Shown here: piece after piece, positions 8,447-17,161 of the stretch
How the letters are laid out: every line of letters starts with the position of its first letter
How positions within the stretch are numbered: the first letter of the stretch is position 1
From: an uncultured Alsobacter sp.
GTDB taxonomy: Bacteria; Pseudomonadota; Alphaproteobacteria; Rhizobiales; Beijerinckiaceae
Assembly (NCBI RefSeq): GCF_945952055.1
Contig: NZ_CAMFHB010000010.1
Span: forward strand, 62,001 to 126,000
DNA length: 64,000 bases
Direction: 5' to 3'
Translations under genes and position numbers: made by a program
Notes under the pieces: model-generated
What the model was told of the DNA's origin: nothing
The model's input: the letters and a program-made list of their open reading frames with translations, nothing else
The model's database searches: none

Positions 8447-9316
8447 TCAGATGCCGAACTGTCGCGGGTCGTCGACGGCGGCACCGGACTGCAGGACCGT
8501 CCGGCCCCGTTCCGCCGCGAAGACGTTGCTGTCGAGGCGCGCGATCCAGGCTCGGCCGTCGCCGGTGACGCTGAGATAGCGCAGCGCCAGGCCCAGGTGC
8601 GGCTGCACGGACTTCCAGAAGAAGTCGGGATAGCGCTCGATGACGTCGGCGGCCGAGGTGTAGCCGAGCGTCTGGTCGACGCCGATCTCGCGGAACTCGC
8701 AAAACAGGGCGAAGGCCTTGCGCAGGTAGGACGGGTCGCCGAGCTGGCCGATCAGGTCGGCCGCCCGCACCAGCGTGCCGAACTCCTCCTGTGGGCTGTC
8801 CGGGGACGGCGGGAAGCGCGTGTACTCGATGAGGTTGGCGATGCGGCCGGCATCGATGATGCCTTCCTGGCCCGACAGGCGCTCCAGGACGAACATCTTG
8901 CCGCGGTCGACGTGGTGGGGCGTGAGCCAGGCGTCGGAGGCCCCGCGGGGAAGTTCCACCGTGTCGCCGGCCTGCGACGCCACGTAGCGCGGTGGCCTGT
9001 CGTCGTCGAGAACGCCGCGCACGTAGCCGATGTCGTGGTAGAGGCAGGCAATCAGCGAGTGCACCCAGTCCTCTGGCGTGGTGCGCTTCAGCAGGTAGCG
9101 GCCCCGCATGATGTCGCGCGCGACGAGCGTTACCATCATCGTGTGCTCGACGTTGTGGTAGGGGGCGTCGGTCAGGCCGATGCATTCGAGCGCGAGGCGC
9201 GCCGACGTCTCGAGGACCTCTGCCAGGGGGCGCTCCGACCGGCCGAAGGTGCGGCGGAAATCTTCGGCCAGGAAGGGGCCGACGGCGTCGGCGGCCAGCT
9301 CGGATACCGTGAACAT
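8447..9316 (-). CDS. HD-domain metal-dependent phosphohydrolase
   Basis: A 289-residue cytosolic protein of the HD superfamily. Metal-binding residues are visible as 'YHNVEHT' (His54, His58), 'LYHDIGY' (His94-Asp95) and a later Asp in 'LVRAADLIGQ'. The layout (H...HD...D) fits stand-alone HD phosphohydrolases acting on nucleotides or cyclic nucleotides. No receiver, GAF or GYP signature is present. Start ATG 9316 is the first in frame with a plausible N-terminus. It is divergent from the small membrane protein gene at 9483. The physiological substrate is unknown. Confidence 0.75.
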   Translation of the reverse strand: MFTVSELAADAVGPFLAEDFRRTFGRSERPLAEVLETSARLALECIGLTDAPYHNVEHTMMVTLVARDIMRGRYLLKRTTPEDWVHSLIACLYHDIGYVRGVLDDDRPPRYVASQAGDTVELPRGASDAWLTPHHVDRGKMFVLERLSGQEGIIDAGRIANLIEYTRFPPSPDSPQEEFGTLVRAADLIGQLGDPSYLRKAFALFCEFREIGVDQTLGYTSAADVIERYPDFFWKSVQPHLGLALRYLSVTGDGRAWIARLDSNVFAAERGRTVLQSGAAVDDPRQFGI

Positions 9317-9414
9317 GCCAAGCGTCCCCAGGAGCGGTACGCCAGTGAAGCCGAGCCCCGCGGGCCCTGCAAGCTCCGCGTGTAGTCCTGCCGGCTAACC
9401 CTATTGGTTTAGAG

Positions 9415-9430
9415 TGTGTGAAACGACACA
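9415..9430. promoter_or_regulatory. Inverted repeat TGTGT-N6-ACACA in a divergent promoter region
   Basis: Between the divergent HD gene and the small membrane protein gene lies a 5-6-5 inverted repeat with the geometry of a Crp/Fnr-family operator (consensus for Crp TGTGA-N6-TCACA). It is 53 bases before the ATG at 9483. Two Crp-family regulators are encoded nearby, which makes a regulatory role plausible but unproven. Confidence 0.3.
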
Positions 9431-9482
9431 TCGGCATCTCGTGCGTTGTTTTTACCGTCTGTCATCGACGGAGGGCACGGAC

Positions 9483-9602
9483 ATGTCGGAACTGGACCAC
9501 CTGAAGAGGCAACGCCGCATCACCGCCATCACGACCATCTGCCTGGTGGCGGGGTTTTTCGGCTGCGTCCTGTCCTCGCTGGTGCAGCTGGCGCGGCTGT
9601 GA
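9483..9602 (+). CDS. Small single-pass membrane protein (39 aa)
   Basis: A 39-residue protein with a charged, Arg/Lys-rich N-terminus ('MSELDHLKRQRR') followed by one hydrophobic segment of ~22 residues ('ITTICLVAGFFGCVLSSLVQ'). A good ribosome-binding site (GGAGGGCACGGAC) directly precedes ATG 9483, so I treat it as real. The positive-inside rule places the N-terminus in the cytoplasm. Function is unknown. Confidence 0.5.
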   Translation: MSELDHLKRQRRITAITTICLVAGFFGCVLSSLVQLARL

Positions 9603-9685
9603 GGACGAACGGCCCCGCGCGGGGCGGAATTCGGTCGCGCGAACAAGAGTGATCCCGTAACGTCTCCATCAACCGGAGACTTCGC

Positions 9686-9985
9686 ATGACACTCTCACCG
9701 TTCTCGTTCGGCGCCGCCCTCGTGCTGGCCGTCGTCAGCTTGTCCCAGCCGGCTGCGGCCGCGGGCAGCACCACCCGCTCCAAGGCGGTCACGCAGAAAG
9801 CCCCCGCGCAGAAGGCCCCCGCGCCGTTGGCCAGGCCCCAGGCGCCCGCGCAGGACCAGAGCTATCTGTTCCTCAGCGGACCGAAGGAGGGCAGGGGCGC
9901 TCCCGACTACGTCACGGCGGGCATGAAGCATTCGAACCAGCCCTGGTTCATGACGCGCTACGACCGTCTCGGGAACTGGCCCTGA
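9686..9985 (+). CDS. Small secreted protein, hypothetical (99 aa)
   Basis: A 99-residue protein with a clear Sec signal peptide (residues 1 to about 26, ending 'SQPAAAAG'). The mature part is Ala/Pro/Lys-rich, with a repeated 'QKAPA' motif, followed by a more ordered tail ending 'HSNQPWFMTRYDRLGNWP'. ATG 9686 has GGAG 7 bases upstream. No family is recognised. The low-complexity linker suggests attachment to, or spanning of, the periplasm or cell wall, which is inference. Confidence 0.6.
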   Translation: MTLSPFSFGAALVLAVVSLSQPAAAAGSTTRSKAVTQKAPAQKAPAPLARPQAPAQDQSYLFLSGPKEGRGAPDYVTAGMKHSNQPWFMTRYDRLGNWP

Positions 9986-10000
9986 GACAGGCGCGGCCGT

Positions 10001-11143
10001 TCACCGGAACAGGCGCGCGCTTCCCACGATGAACGCCATCAGGGCGGCGATGCCCATGAAGGCGGTGCCGAGGCTCGTGGCCTCGGCCACGAAGCCCACC
10101 ATGGCGGGACCCAGCAGGATCCCCGCATAGGCGATCGTGGTGACGGCCGCGATCGCCGGGCCTTGCGGCATCACCTTCTGCCGGCCGGCGGCGGTGAACA
10201 GCACCGGGACGATGTTGGAGGCGCCGATGCCGATGAGCACGAGCGCCGCGACGATGGCCGGCGGCCAGGGGATCGTCACGGCCAGCGTGTAGCCCGCGGC
10301 GACCAGCAGGCCGCCGAACAGCAGGATCCTCGGGCCGCCCAGCCGCGCCACCACCTTGTCGCCGAGCAGGCGGCAGATCGTCATGGCGGCGGAGAAGGCG
10401 GCAAAGCCGAGGCCCGCCGTCGCCGGGTCCATGCCCCGTTCGCGCAGGAACAGCGCGCTCCAGTCCAGCACCACGCCTTCCGTCAGGAAGATGATGCCGC
10501 ACAGGATCCCGATCCAGACGATGAAGCCCCTGGGGCGAACGAAGCCGTGCCCGCCGCCGTCGCGGCTCGCGAAGGGAATGAGCGACGGCGCGGCCACGGC
10601 GAGCAGGACCGCCAGCACCGCCGACACGGCGAGGGCGGCGACGAAGGGCGTGGCGCCCAGCCAGAGCATGCCGGTCACCACGGCGGGGCCGAGAATGCCG
10701 CCCGCGCTCCACTGTCCGTGGAAGCCCGACATCAGCGGCCGGCCGGCATCCTTCTCGACCTGGACGGCCTGGACGTTCATGGCGACGTCGTTGGCCCCCA
10801 GCGCCGCGCCGAAGACGGCGAGCGCGATGGCCAGTGTGACGGGCGAGCTGGCATAGGCCAGCGGCGGGACCGCGGCGGCGAGCACGATGGACGCCACGAT
10901 GATCACCCGCTTGCAGCCGAAGCGCGCGACCACGGACCCCGTCAGCGGCATGGTGAGCAGCGAGCCGATGCCGATGCACAGAAGCAGCATCCCGAGCAGC
11001 GCGTCGCCGGCGCCCAGCCTCTCCTTGGCGAAGGGCACCAGCGGCGCCCACGCCCCGGCGGACAGGCCGAGCAGCAGGAAGGAGAGCCGGGTGGACCACT
11101 GTTCGGCGCGGCCCGTCGTCGGCAGGGCGGTCGGGGCGTTCAT
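10001..11143 (-). CDS. MFS transporter
   Basis: A 380-residue major facilitator superfamily protein with about twelve hydrophobic segments. After the first pair comes 'GSVVARFGCKRVIIVASIVL', the conserved loop 2-3 region. The overall pattern is closest to the short YbjJ-like/sugar-efflux type MFS proteins. ATG 11143 was chosen over 11188 because GGAGACCGC directly precedes it. The EamA permease gene ends 79 bases upstream on the same strand, so the two may be co-transcribed. The substrate is unknown. Confidence 0.85.
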   Translation of the reverse strand: MNAPTALPTTGRAEQWSTRLSFLLLGLSAGAWAPLVPFAKERLGAGDALLGMLLLCIGIGSLLTMPLTGSVVARFGCKRVIIVASIVLAAAVPPLAYASSPVTLAIALAVFGAALGANDVAMNVQAVQVEKDAGRPLMSGFHGQWSAGGILGPAVVTGMLWLGATPFVAALAVSAVLAVLLAVAAPSLIPFASRDGGGHGFVRPRGFIVWIGILCGIIFLTEGVVLDWSALFLRERGMDPATAGLGFAAFSAAMTICRLLGDKVVARLGGPRILLFGGLLVAAGYTLAVTIPWPPAIVAALVLIGIGASNIVPVLFTAAGRQKVMPQGPAIAAVTTIAYAGILLGPAMVGFVAEATSLGTAFMGIAALMAFIVGSARLFR

Positions 11144-11222
11144 GCGGTCTCCGGAAGGCGGCACGGGCGCGGGGGCCGTGCCTCGCATGTTCGGCCCGCG
11201 AAGGCAACCGCGGGTCCCGCGG

Positions 11223-12119
11223 TCATTCGGCCGCGCCGGGAGCCTTTTCGACCCGGCGCCGCGCCGCGGCCCGGCGGGCCCTGAGCACGGGCAGAACGTT
11301 GCTCAGCGCGATCAGCGCGGCGCCCGCGATGGTGGCGGTCTTGATGGGATCGCCGAACACCATGTGCCCGAACGCGACCGCGAAGATGAAGCGCGAATAG
11401 GGAAAGGGCGCCAGCGCGGAGGCCTCGGCCCGCCGGTAGGCCTCCACCATGAAGAAGGTGCCTGTCGTTCCGAAGACCGACAGCATCACGAGCTCGGCCA
11501 GGAGGGTGGAGTCGATCGGCCGCCAGTCGAGGGCCGCCTGGGGCACCGCGCTGAGGAAGACGATGAAGGCCATGTAGAACATGATCGTCTCGGTCTTCTC
11601 GGTCAGCGACAGCGAGCGCGTGATGAGGATCATCAGGGCGCCGAGGCAGGAGCCGGTGAGCCCGTAGGAGATGCGCCAGTCGAGGCCGGAGGGGTTCCAC
11701 AGCTCCACTGCGACGACGACGCCGAGGAAGCCGATGCCCGCCATCGCGGCCTTCTCCCGCGTGATCCGCTCGCCGATCACGGGCCAGGCCAGGAGGAGGA
11801 TGAAGAGCTGGCTGGAAAAGCTCAGCGTCGTCGCCAGCGGCATGTCGAGCGAGCGGAAGTTCATGAACGTGCAGTACCAGACGATCGCCGCCAGGCTGCC
11901 GCGGGCCAGGTGCCCCTTCAGGCGGTGGGTCCGCAGCATGCCGACGCCCTTGCCGGTGAACATGCCGCCCAGCGCGCAGACGAGCAGAACCTGCGCGCCC
12001 GACCGGAAGACGAGCATCTGGCCGAGCCCGAGCCTGTCCCCGATCAGGCGGATGAAGGTCGCCTCGATGGTGCCGAAGAAGGCCGCGGTGATGAGGAGCG
12101 TGGCAGCGATCCGGAGCAT
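11223..12119 (-). CDS. EamA/DMT-family transporter
   Basis: A 298-residue integral membrane protein of the drug/metabolite transporter superfamily, with ten predicted helices arranged as two EamA repeats (about residues 5-135 and 145-285). The 'SALAPFPYSRFIFAVAFG' segment is typical of the second repeat. ATG 12119 is supported by GAGGTC upstream; the longer frame to 12239 encodes a soluble Arg-rich extension that does not fit the family. It lies upstream of the MFS gene at 10001-11143. The substrate is unknown. Confidence 0.85.
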   Translation of the reverse strand: MLRIAATLLITAAFFGTIEATFIRLIGDRLGLGQMLVFRSGAQVLLVCALGGMFTGKGVGMLRTHRLKGHLARGSLAAIVWYCTFMNFRSLDMPLATTLSFSSQLFILLLAWPVIGERITREKAAMAGIGFLGVVVAVELWNPSGLDWRISYGLTGSCLGALMILITRSLSLTEKTETIMFYMAFIVFLSAVPQAALDWRPIDSTLLAELVMLSVFGTTGTFFMVEAYRRAEASALAPFPYSRFIFAVAFGHMVFGDPIKTATIAGAALIALSNVLPVLRARRAAARRRVEKAPGAAE

Positions 12120-12305
12120 GCGACCGACCTCACCCGGCCTGCGGGCGCGCAGGCGCGGGGACGGCGTGCCCTTCGGCCGCTCCTGTGCGTTCCAGCCCCA
12201 TGGCTGCGAGAATAGCCGGCAGAATCGCTTCCGCGCCACCGATCTTGTGGAATGGCTCGTGCCCGCCGGGCTGGCAGGCCGGGCACAGCGCCACTCCCGC
12301 GTGGG

Positions 12306-14012
12306 CTAGCCTTCCGGCGCGGCGTTCATCTGCCTGCGTCGGACCGCGATCTCGGACAACCGGGCCCGCAATTCGGGATGACGCGACAGGAATTGGAGGA
12401 AGTCGCGCCGGCCCAGCGCGTAGAACTGGCAGAAGTCGAGCGCGGTGACGGTGGCGCTGCGCCTGTCGCCGCTGAGCAGCGCCATCTCGCCGAAGACGTC
12501 ACCGGCCGAGAGCAGGATCTCGCGGCCGGCGACATCCACCTGCACCGTCCCCTCCGAGATGAAATAGGCCGCGTCCGGCTTGTCGCCGATCCGGATCACC
12601 CTATCCCCGGGCGCGGCGGACTGCGGCCGGAACAGGAGTAGCAGATCCTCGCGGGCATGGTGGTCGAGGTCCGCGAACATGGGAAACAGGCCGAGCACGG
12701 TCTGGATCTTGAGGCTGTGCTCCGCCTCGCGGGCCTCGGCGCGCAGGCGGGCGGCCTCGAGGCGCTGTTCGAGCGCCGCGGCCGTCTTCTCGCCCCAGGC
12801 CTGGAGTGGGCCGCCGCCGGGAAGCGCCTTCTGCAGCCTATCGATCAGGGCGTATACGGCCGAGCTGAGGGTGATCGACAGCAGGGCGGCGGCGATGACG
12901 AGGTCCCGGGCCTCGGCGGGCATGACGCCGAGCGAGGCGCCGAGGCCGGCCAGGATGAACGAGAACTCGCCGATGCGCGCCAGCGCCGCCCCCAGCGTCA
13001 GGCCCAGCCCGAGCGGATAGCCCAGGGCCATCACGATGACGACGGCGGCGACCGCCTTGCCCAGGATCACCAGCCCGAGGACGGCGAGGACCGCCCCCGG
13101 CTCGCGGATGATGATCGTCGGGTCGAACAGCATGCCCACCGACACGAAGAACAGGACCGCGAAGGCATCCTGCATCGGCAGCGACTGGGCGGCGGCCCGA
13201 TGGCCGAAGGGCGATTCGTTGAGGACGACGCCGGCAAAGAAGGCGCCGAGCGCGAAGGAGACGCCGAACACCACGGCGGAGCCGTAGGCGATGCCGAGCG
13301 CTACGCCCAGGACCGCGAGGGTGAAGAGCTCGCGCGAACCTGTGCGCGCCACCTGCTTCAGCAGGTTCGGCACCACGCGCGGCCCGAGCACGATGGCGAG
13401 CACCACGAAGCCCGCGACCTGGCCCAGGGTCAACGCGACCGACAAGGCGAGATCCTTCAGCGAGCCGGCATCGCCCGACTTGCCTCCCGCCGCGCCCGCG
13501 AGCCCCGGCAGCAGCACGAGGACCAGGACCATGACCATGTCTTCGACCAGCAGCCAGCCGATGGCCACCCGCCCCGCGGTGCTCGAGACGGCGTTGCGCT
13601 CCTCCAGTGCCCGCAGCACGACCACGGTGCTCGCCACGGACAGGCAGAGGCCGAAGACGACGCCGGCGCCGATCGACCAGCCCCAGGCCAGGGCGAGGGC
13701 CGTTCCCAGGAGCGTCGCCACCGTGATGAGGCCGAGCGCGCCGGGCACCGCGATGCCGCGCACGGCCGTGAGGTCGGCCGGCGAGAAGTGCAGGCCCACG
13801 CCGAACATCAGCAGGATCACGCCCATCTCGGCGAGCTGGCCCGCCAGGTCCGCGTCCGCCCGGAATCCGGGCGTGAAGGGGCCCACCAGCACGCCCGCCA
13901 GCAGATAGCCGACCAGCGGCGGCAGCCGCACGCGGTGCGCCGCGAAGCCCAGCACGGCCGCCAGCGCGAAGCAGACGGCGACCGTGGCGATCAGTGACGC
14001 GTGGTGGTCCAC
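12306..14012 (-). CDS. Cation/proton antiporter (CPA2 family) with C-terminal cyclic-nucleotide-binding domain
   Basis: A 568-residue membrane protein. Residues ~5-395 form a Na+/H+ exchanger-type domain of the CPA2/KefB-YbaL class ('LPPLVGYLLAGVLVGPFTPG', 'LLMFGVGLHFSP', 'SFALGAFFAGVVLNES'). After a coiled, charged linker (about 415-445) comes a cNMP-binding domain with an intact phosphate-binding cassette: 'FGEMALLSGDRRSATVTA'. This replaces the RCK/TrkA-N domain seen in YbaL. GTG 14012 was chosen because GGGAG lies 7 bases before it; the upstream alternative at 14084 has no site. A class III adenylate cyclase gene in this window (37924) makes cAMP a candidate ligand. Confidence 0.85.
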   Translation of the reverse strand: MDHHASLIATVAVCFALAAVLGFAAHRVRLPPLVGYLLAGVLVGPFTPGFRADADLAGQLAEMGVILLMFGVGLHFSPADLTAVRGIAVPGALGLITVATLLGTALALAWGWSIGAGVVFGLCLSVASTVVVLRALEERNAVSSTAGRVAIGWLLVEDMVMVLVLVLLPGLAGAAGGKSGDAGSLKDLALSVALTLGQVAGFVVLAIVLGPRVVPNLLKQVARTGSRELFTLAVLGVALGIAYGSAVVFGVSFALGAFFAGVVLNESPFGHRAAAQSLPMQDAFAVLFFVSVGMLFDPTIIIREPGAVLAVLGLVILGKAVAAVVIVMALGYPLGLGLTLGAALARIGEFSFILAGLGASLGVMPAEARDLVIAAALLSITLSSAVYALIDRLQKALPGGGPLQAWGEKTAAALEQRLEAARLRAEAREAEHSLKIQTVLGLFPMFADLDHHAREDLLLLFRPQSAAPGDRVIRIGDKPDAAYFISEGTVQVDVAGREILLSAGDVFGEMALLSGDRRSATVTALDFCQFYALGRRDFLQFLSRHPELRARLSEIAVRRRQMNAAPEG

Positions 14013-14202
14013 GAATTGGCTCCCGAAGCACGTGCGCTCGACAAAGCAAGAAATGAGCGGCGCGACAACCGTCGAGGCCTGCACGGCTGCCGGAGGGTCA
14101 TGTCCTCAAACGGGGGGAGGCTGCGCAGCGTGAGTGAGGCGACGTGTCCCCGGAGCTTGCGAACCTTTCGGCGTCCAGCGAGTGGGATCGATTCACACGC
14201 TC

Positions 14203-14808
14203 TCAGCTGCGGCGGGCGCGGGGGCCTTCCAGCACGAGCGCCCAGCGGGACGGATCGGAGGGAGCCTGCATCTTGATGAATGTGTAGCCGCTCTCGCGCC
14301 AGCCGAGGATGCGGTTCGTGAGGCTGTCCAGGACCACGTCCCCGGCCGCGGTCCGGTAGACGAGCACCGCGTGGAGCTCGGCGTCGGCGCGGGCCACGAT
14401 GGCGAGCAGCAGGTGGCGCGGGTCCACGCCCGCCCTGACCAGTTCCGCCTTCTTGCTCACCGCGTAGTGCTTGCAGTCTCCGACGGAGCCCGGGGGCGGC
14501 ACCCATGAGGCTCCGATGCCCTGGGGATCGATCCGCGGCATCATCCGCCGGTTGACGGCGGTGTTGATCTCGGCCGCCAGCTCGCGCTCCGCATCCGGGG
14601 CGAGGGACGTGCCGACGGGACGCCGGCCGCAGGCGCCCGCCACGTCGCGGCAGAGCCTGGTGCTGCCGGGAGGCGACTGGGCGGGCCCGACGGTGGTGAG
14701 ATGGGGCCCGTCCACCGCGCGCGCGTCGGGCGCGCCCAGTGCGACGGCGATCGCTGCCGCCAGAAAGGGCAGGAGCCTGCGGGGGCGTGTTCGGTCTTGC
14801 ACTCTCAT
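14203..14808 (-). CDS. Transglutaminase-like cysteine peptidase (BTLCP / peptidase C93 family)
   Basis: A 201-residue exported protein with a signal peptide (1 to about 31) followed by a bacterial transglutaminase-like cysteine proteinase domain. The triad is visible: Cys112 in 'VGDCKHYAV', His146 in 'AELHAVLVY' and Asp161 in 'VVLDSLTNR'. LapG, which cleaves cell-surface adhesins, belongs to the same family. However, no LapD- or adhesin-like gene is next to it, so its substrate is unknown. ATG 14808 gives a proper signal peptide. The gene is divergent from the repetitive secreted protein at 15133. Confidence 0.75.
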   Translation of the reverse strand: MRVQDRTRPRRLLPFLAAAIAVALGAPDARAVDGPHLTTVGPAQSPPGSTRLCRDVAGACGRRPVGTSLAPDAERELAAEINTAVNRRMMPRIDPQGIGASWVPPPGSVGDCKHYAVSKKAELVRAGVDPRHLLLAIVARADAELHAVLVYRTAAGDVVLDSLTNRILGWRESGYTFIKMQAPSDPSRWALVLEGPRARRS

Positions 14809-15132
14809 CGACTGTCCCGTTTCGGATCGCCCGCACTGTAAAGCCTGTGCCTGCCCTGTCGAGCGTTCCGTTTCGAGACGTCCGCTGGCCGGCGTGGTTT
14901 CACACCGGTACGATCGGACGATGTAGTTTTAAGTAATTTTGGCTCAAAGCCCGCCGATTAATGTTAAAAGATCGTATTCGTTTCAAGTCTTCGGCTCAAA
15001 TGTTACTCAACTCTTAATTGCAGTGAGGCGGTCGCCTCCACCTGCGATCCCGGGCTCCGGCCCACCCCAATGACCCCGAGCAGGCCACTCGGCGGCGACG
15101 CACTGCGTCCCGCCCAACAGGGATCTATTGTC
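14809..15132 (+). promoter_or_regulatory. A/T-rich divergent region upstream of the repetitive secreted protein
   Basis: This 324-base gap contains a pronounced A/T-rich patch at about 14923-15020 (for example tagttttaagtaattttgg). The octamer GGCTCAAA occurs twice, at about 14941 and 14993, roughly 52 bases apart in the same orientation. The patch probably holds the promoter for the gene at 15133; the left side may serve the divergent peptidase. No exact promoter boxes are claimed. Confidence 0.35.
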
Positions 15133-17058
15133 ATGCGGCATCTCACGACTCTCGCCCTCATGCTCGCAGCCGGTACGGCGCTGAGCACCACGTCCGCGCT
15201 GGCGGAGTGCAACGGGATCTTCACCGGCGACAACGCCGACCACTGCACCACGACGTTCATCGGCACGGTTCCGGCCGCCCCGCTGTTCGGGTTCCTCCCG
15301 AACGGGAACGGCATCCTGTCGACCCAGTTCGAGGCCCCCCGCCAGTTCGCCCCGCCGGCCGACGATCAGGTCGAGGACGAGGTGCCGCCGGCCGACAAGC
15401 CGAAGCCGTCCAAGCCCGGCAAGGGCGGCCATGGCCACCACGGCCGTGACAAGGACAAGGACAAGGGCCATGGCCACGCCGGTCGTCCCGACGGGCACAA
15501 GGACCACGCCAAGGGTGAGAAGGGCCGGGATGGCCACGACAAGGGCCGTGAGCACGAGGGTCACAAGTCGGCCGGCAAGCCGGGCTCCGAGAAGCCGTCC
15601 GACGGCAAGGACAAGGGCCGCGAGCACGCCGGCCGCGGCGACGATCACCGCGGGCCGGGCAAGTCCGAGCAGGGCAAGTCCGAGCATGGCAAGTCCGAGC
15701 AGGGCAAGCCGTCCTTCGAGTCCTCGAAGGGCCACGAGCATGGCGGTCGCAACGACGAGACCAAGGGCGCCGGCAAGGGCGAGCAGGGCCGCGACTTCGG
15801 CGGCCGGGACAAGGGTCGCGAGCATGCCGGCCTGAACCAGGAGCAGAAGTCCGGCGGCAAGCCCGACCAGAACCGCGAGATGGGCGGCGGTCAGGACAAG
15901 GGGCGCGAGCAGTCGGGCCGCAACGAGGGCCGCAAGGGCGACTCGAACGACTTCGGCGGGACCCGGGGCGAGGCCCAGGGCCGGCTCGGATGGGAAGGCG
16001 GCATGGGCGGCCGCCCGGACAGCCGTGACACGGATCGTCCGGCGCCGGGCGAGGGGCATGCGGGTGGCGGCGTCAAGGGCGGCGCGGACTTCGGCATCCT
16101 CGGAGCCCTCTTCGGTGGCCGTTCCGAGAACCAGGGCCGCCAGGGTGGCGAAGCGCGCGGACCCCAGGGTTCGCCGGACATGGGCCAGGGCGCTCCCGGA
16201 CAGGGTCGCACCGGCGGTCGCGGCGAAGCCCCCGGCCTGTCGCAGGACGGCCGCAACGGCGGCGCCGGCTTCGGTGGACCTTCCGGTTCCCAGGGTGGCC
16301 GCGGCGGCAAGGAAGGCGAGAAGGACGGCGGCAAGGGCGGCGACAAGAGTGGCCCCGGCGCTCCGTCCACCGGCGGCTCCGTGCCCGGCAACGGCGCCCC
16401 CACCGGTGGCAATGCCCCGACGGGTGGCAACGCTCCTGCGGGTGGCAACGCTCCCGCGGGCCTTGGCGACACGCATGCCGGCGGCGGTGTCCCGTCCGGC
16501 CCGCCCGCGAGCACTCCCGGCAGCGAGAAGAGCGGCTCCGGAACGCCGGCCGGCAACAACGGACCGACCGGGAACGGCAACGCGGCTGGCGGTAACCCCG
16601 GTGGCGGCACCTCTGGCGGGACCTCGGGCGGCGCCCCGGGCGGCAACAACTCGGATGGCGGAAAGTCGGGTGGCAGCAACGCGGCTGGCGGCACCTCGGG
16701 CGGCAGCAATTCGGCCGGCGGCAACGCTGGTGGCAGCAACTCGGCTGGCGGCAACCCGGGCGGCAGCAACTCTGACGGCGGAAAGTCGGGTGGCAGCAAC
16801 TCGGCCGGTGGCACCTCGGGTGGCAGCAACTCGGCTGGCGGCAACTCTGGCGGCAGCAACTCCGGTGGCGGCAAGTCGGGTGGCGGCAGCTCGGCCGGCG
16901 GCAGCTCGGCCGGCGGCAGCTCGGCTGGTGGGAACACCGGCGGAAACACCGGCGGCAGCTTCGGCGGCGGCAATTCCGGCGGCGGCAACTCGGGCGGCGG
17001 CAACTCCGGTAGCGGCAACTCGGGCAGCAGCGCCGGCGGCGGTGGAAGCCACCGCTGA
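15133..17058 (+). CDS. Secreted low-complexity Gly/Asn/Ser- and Lys/His-rich repeat protein
   Basis: A 641-residue protein with a signal peptide (1 to about 24, cut before 'ECNGIF'). A short ordered head follows (residues ~25-75, two cysteines, 'FGFLPNGNGILSTQF'). Next comes a highly charged Lys/Gly/His/Asp region (about 95-300, with repeats such as 'KSEQGKSEHGK'). The final ~250 residues are Gly/Ser/Asn-rich, including nine consecutive 10-residue units of the GGSNSAGGxx type. ATG 15133 gives the signal peptide; the frame upstream to 15070 is not supported. A strong terminator follows. No family is recognised. It resembles surface or matrix proteins in composition only. Confidence 0.7.
   Translation: MRHLTTLALMLAAGTALSTTSALAECNGIFTGDNADHCTTTFIGTVPAAPLFGFLPNGNGILSTQFEAPRQFAPPADDQVEDEVPPADKPKPSKPGKGGHGHHGRDKDKDKGHGHAGRPDGHKDHAKGEKGRDGHDKGREHEGHKSAGKPGSEKPSDGKDKGREHAGRGDDHRGPGKSEQGKSEHGKSEQGKPSFESSKGHEHGGRNDETKGAGKGEQGRDFGGRDKGREHAGLNQEQKSGGKPDQNREMGGGQDKGREQSGRNEGRKGDSNDFGGTRGEAQGRLGWEGGMGGRPDSRDTDRPAPGEGHAGGGVKGGADFGILGALFGGRSENQGRQGGEARGPQGSPDMGQGAPGQGRTGGRGEAPGLSQDGRNGGAGFGGPSGSQGGRGGKEGEKDGGKGGDKSGPGAPSTGGSVPGNGAPTGGNAPTGGNAPAGGNAPAGLGDTHAGGGVPSGPPASTPGSEKSGSGTPAGNNGPTGNGNAAGGNPGGGTSGGTSGGAPGGNNSDGGKSGGSNAAGGTSGGSNSAGGNAGGSNSAGGNPGGSNSDGGKSGGSNSAGGTSGGSNSAGGNSGGSNSGGGKSGGGSSAGGSSAGGSSAGGNTGGNTGGSFGGGNSGGGNSGGGNSGSGNSGSSAGGGGSHR
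16639..16908 (+). repeat. Nine in-frame 30-bp tandem repeats
   Basis: Within the repetitive secreted protein, nine consecutive 30-base units encode 10-residue blocks: GGNNSDGGKS, GGSNAAGGTS, GGSNSAGGNA, GGSNSAGGNP, GGSNSDGGKS, GGSNSAGGTS, GGSNSAGGNS, GGSNSGGGKS, GGGSSAGGSS. The ninth unit is the most divergent. Copy number is likely to vary between strains by slippage or unequal recombination, without changing frame. Confidence 0.85.
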
Positions 17059-17085
17059 GACCCGCCTCGGTCTCTCAGGCTACGA

Positions 17086-17115
17086 GGGCGCGCTTCGGCG
17101 CGCCCTTTTCGTTTT
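17086..17115 (+). terminator. Rho-independent terminator of the repetitive protein gene
   Basis: An 8-base-pair perfect GC stem (17086-17093 with 17098-17105) closes a TTCG tetraloop, the very stable UUCG type, followed by TTTTCGTTTT. It lies 28 bases after the stop at 17058. This is the clearest intrinsic terminator in the window. Confidence 0.9.
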
Positions 17116-17161
17116 CAAAGGGGCGAAGGTCGTGAGGCCCTGCCGCGAGCCTGTGCGACCT

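Noticed and set aside
15007..17052. 681-codon Ala/Val/Arg-rich ORF and a 375-codon Pro/Leu-rich ORF on the minus strand
   Set aside because: Both mirror the repeat structure of the secreted protein on the plus strand. The latter has a signal peptide, a fitting promoter region and a perfect terminator, the antisense frames have none.
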